From: Thiotrichaceae bacterium
GTDB taxonomy: Bacteria > Pseudomonadota > Gammaproteobacteria > Thiotrichales > Thiotrichaceae
Length of the DNA stretch: 5,517 nt
Direction of reading: 5' to 3'
Assembly (NCBI GenBank): GCA_024762625.1
Contig: JANTHA010000151.1
Coordinates: 1 to 5,517, forward strand
Part shown: positions 5,378 through 5,517 of the stretch, piece after piece
Layout of the letters: each line of letters opens with the position of its first letter
Position numbering within the stretch: position 1 is the first letter of the stretch
The notes under the pieces: generated by a model
Seen by the model: the letters and a program-made list of their open reading frames with translations, nothing else
The model's database searches: none
What the model was told of the DNA's origin: nothing
Program-made: the position numbers and the translations under genes

Positions 5378-5517
5378 TTATCCAGCGTTATCTGTTTCGT
5401 GAAATCATGTCATCCTTCTTGGCCACGCTATTCGTATTGTTGCTGATTATCGTCGGCAATACCTTTGTACGCCTGCTGGCTTCCGTCAGCAACGGAAGTC
5501 TTCCGGTTGATGTGCTG
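5374..5517 (+). CDS. lptF: LPS export ABC transporter permease LptF, N-terminal part (truncated by window end)
   Basis: The first 48 codons are present and run in frame off the window. The product begins MIIQRYLFREIMSSFLATLF, then VLLLIIVGNTFVRLLASVSNG and LPVDVL. That is the usual LptF opening: a short amphipathic start with RYLxRE, the first transmembrane helix (about 12-33), and the loop leading to helix 2. LptF pairs with LptG and the LptB ATPase to extract LPS from the inner membrane and pass it to LptC. LptG is similar in outline, but the RYL-RE start and the position as first of the pair favour LptF. The start codon overlaps the lpxL stop as ATGA. No strong Shine-Dalgarno lies at ideal distance (AAGGA is about 15 bases upstream), so coupled translation is likely. 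Confidence 0.88.
   Translation, partial: MIIQRYLFREIMSSFLATLFVLLLIIVGNTFVRLLASVSNGSLPVDVL

Overview
The window looks like chromosome from a Gram-negative proteobacterium of moderate GC content. The evidence is a lipid A acyltransferase followed by the start of the LPS exporter subunit lptF, a zf-CHCC zinc-finger protein of the type found in proteobacteria, and a predicted exosortase-H (XrtH) substrate. A beta- or gamma-proteobacterium fits best. I cannot name the genus from the sequence alone.

Layout. At the left edge (2-49) is the last 16 codons of an unidentified plus-strand gene. A gene-free but structured stretch follows (50-284). It holds a minus-strand terminator with a ten-base U tail, two further stem-loops, a plus-strand terminator, and a degenerate 14-bp tandem array. 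From 285 to 2919 three genes lie on the minus strand: a secreted SLT-type lytic transglycosylase with a very lysine/arginine-rich linker, a membrane di-iron sterol-desaturase/fatty-acid-hydroxylase family protein, and a small membrane protein carrying an IPTL sorting signal in its middle (the 'midcut-by-XrtH' type). After a 289-bp divergent intergenic region, the plus strand carries a compact run: ilvE (branched-chain aminotransferase), a 78-residue zf-CHCC protein, lpxL (lipid A secondary acyltransferase) and the first 48 codons of lptF. The gaps are 31 bp, 29 bp and a 4-bp ATGA overlap, so these four are probably one operon that continues past the window.

How the genes relate. Most of the window serves the cell envelope: peptidoglycan cleavage, membrane lipid modification, a membrane protein that may be processed by exosortase, lipid A acylation and LPS export. 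IlvE makes branched-chain amino acids, whose keto acids are also fatty-acid precursors. Its link to the LPS genes is probably co-expression only.

The most unusual items are the mid-protein IPTL signal and the structured 50-284 region, where the two convergent terminators are interlocked so that the opposing transcripts should overlap by about 165 nt, and where a minus-strand small RNA with a C-rich loop is possible.
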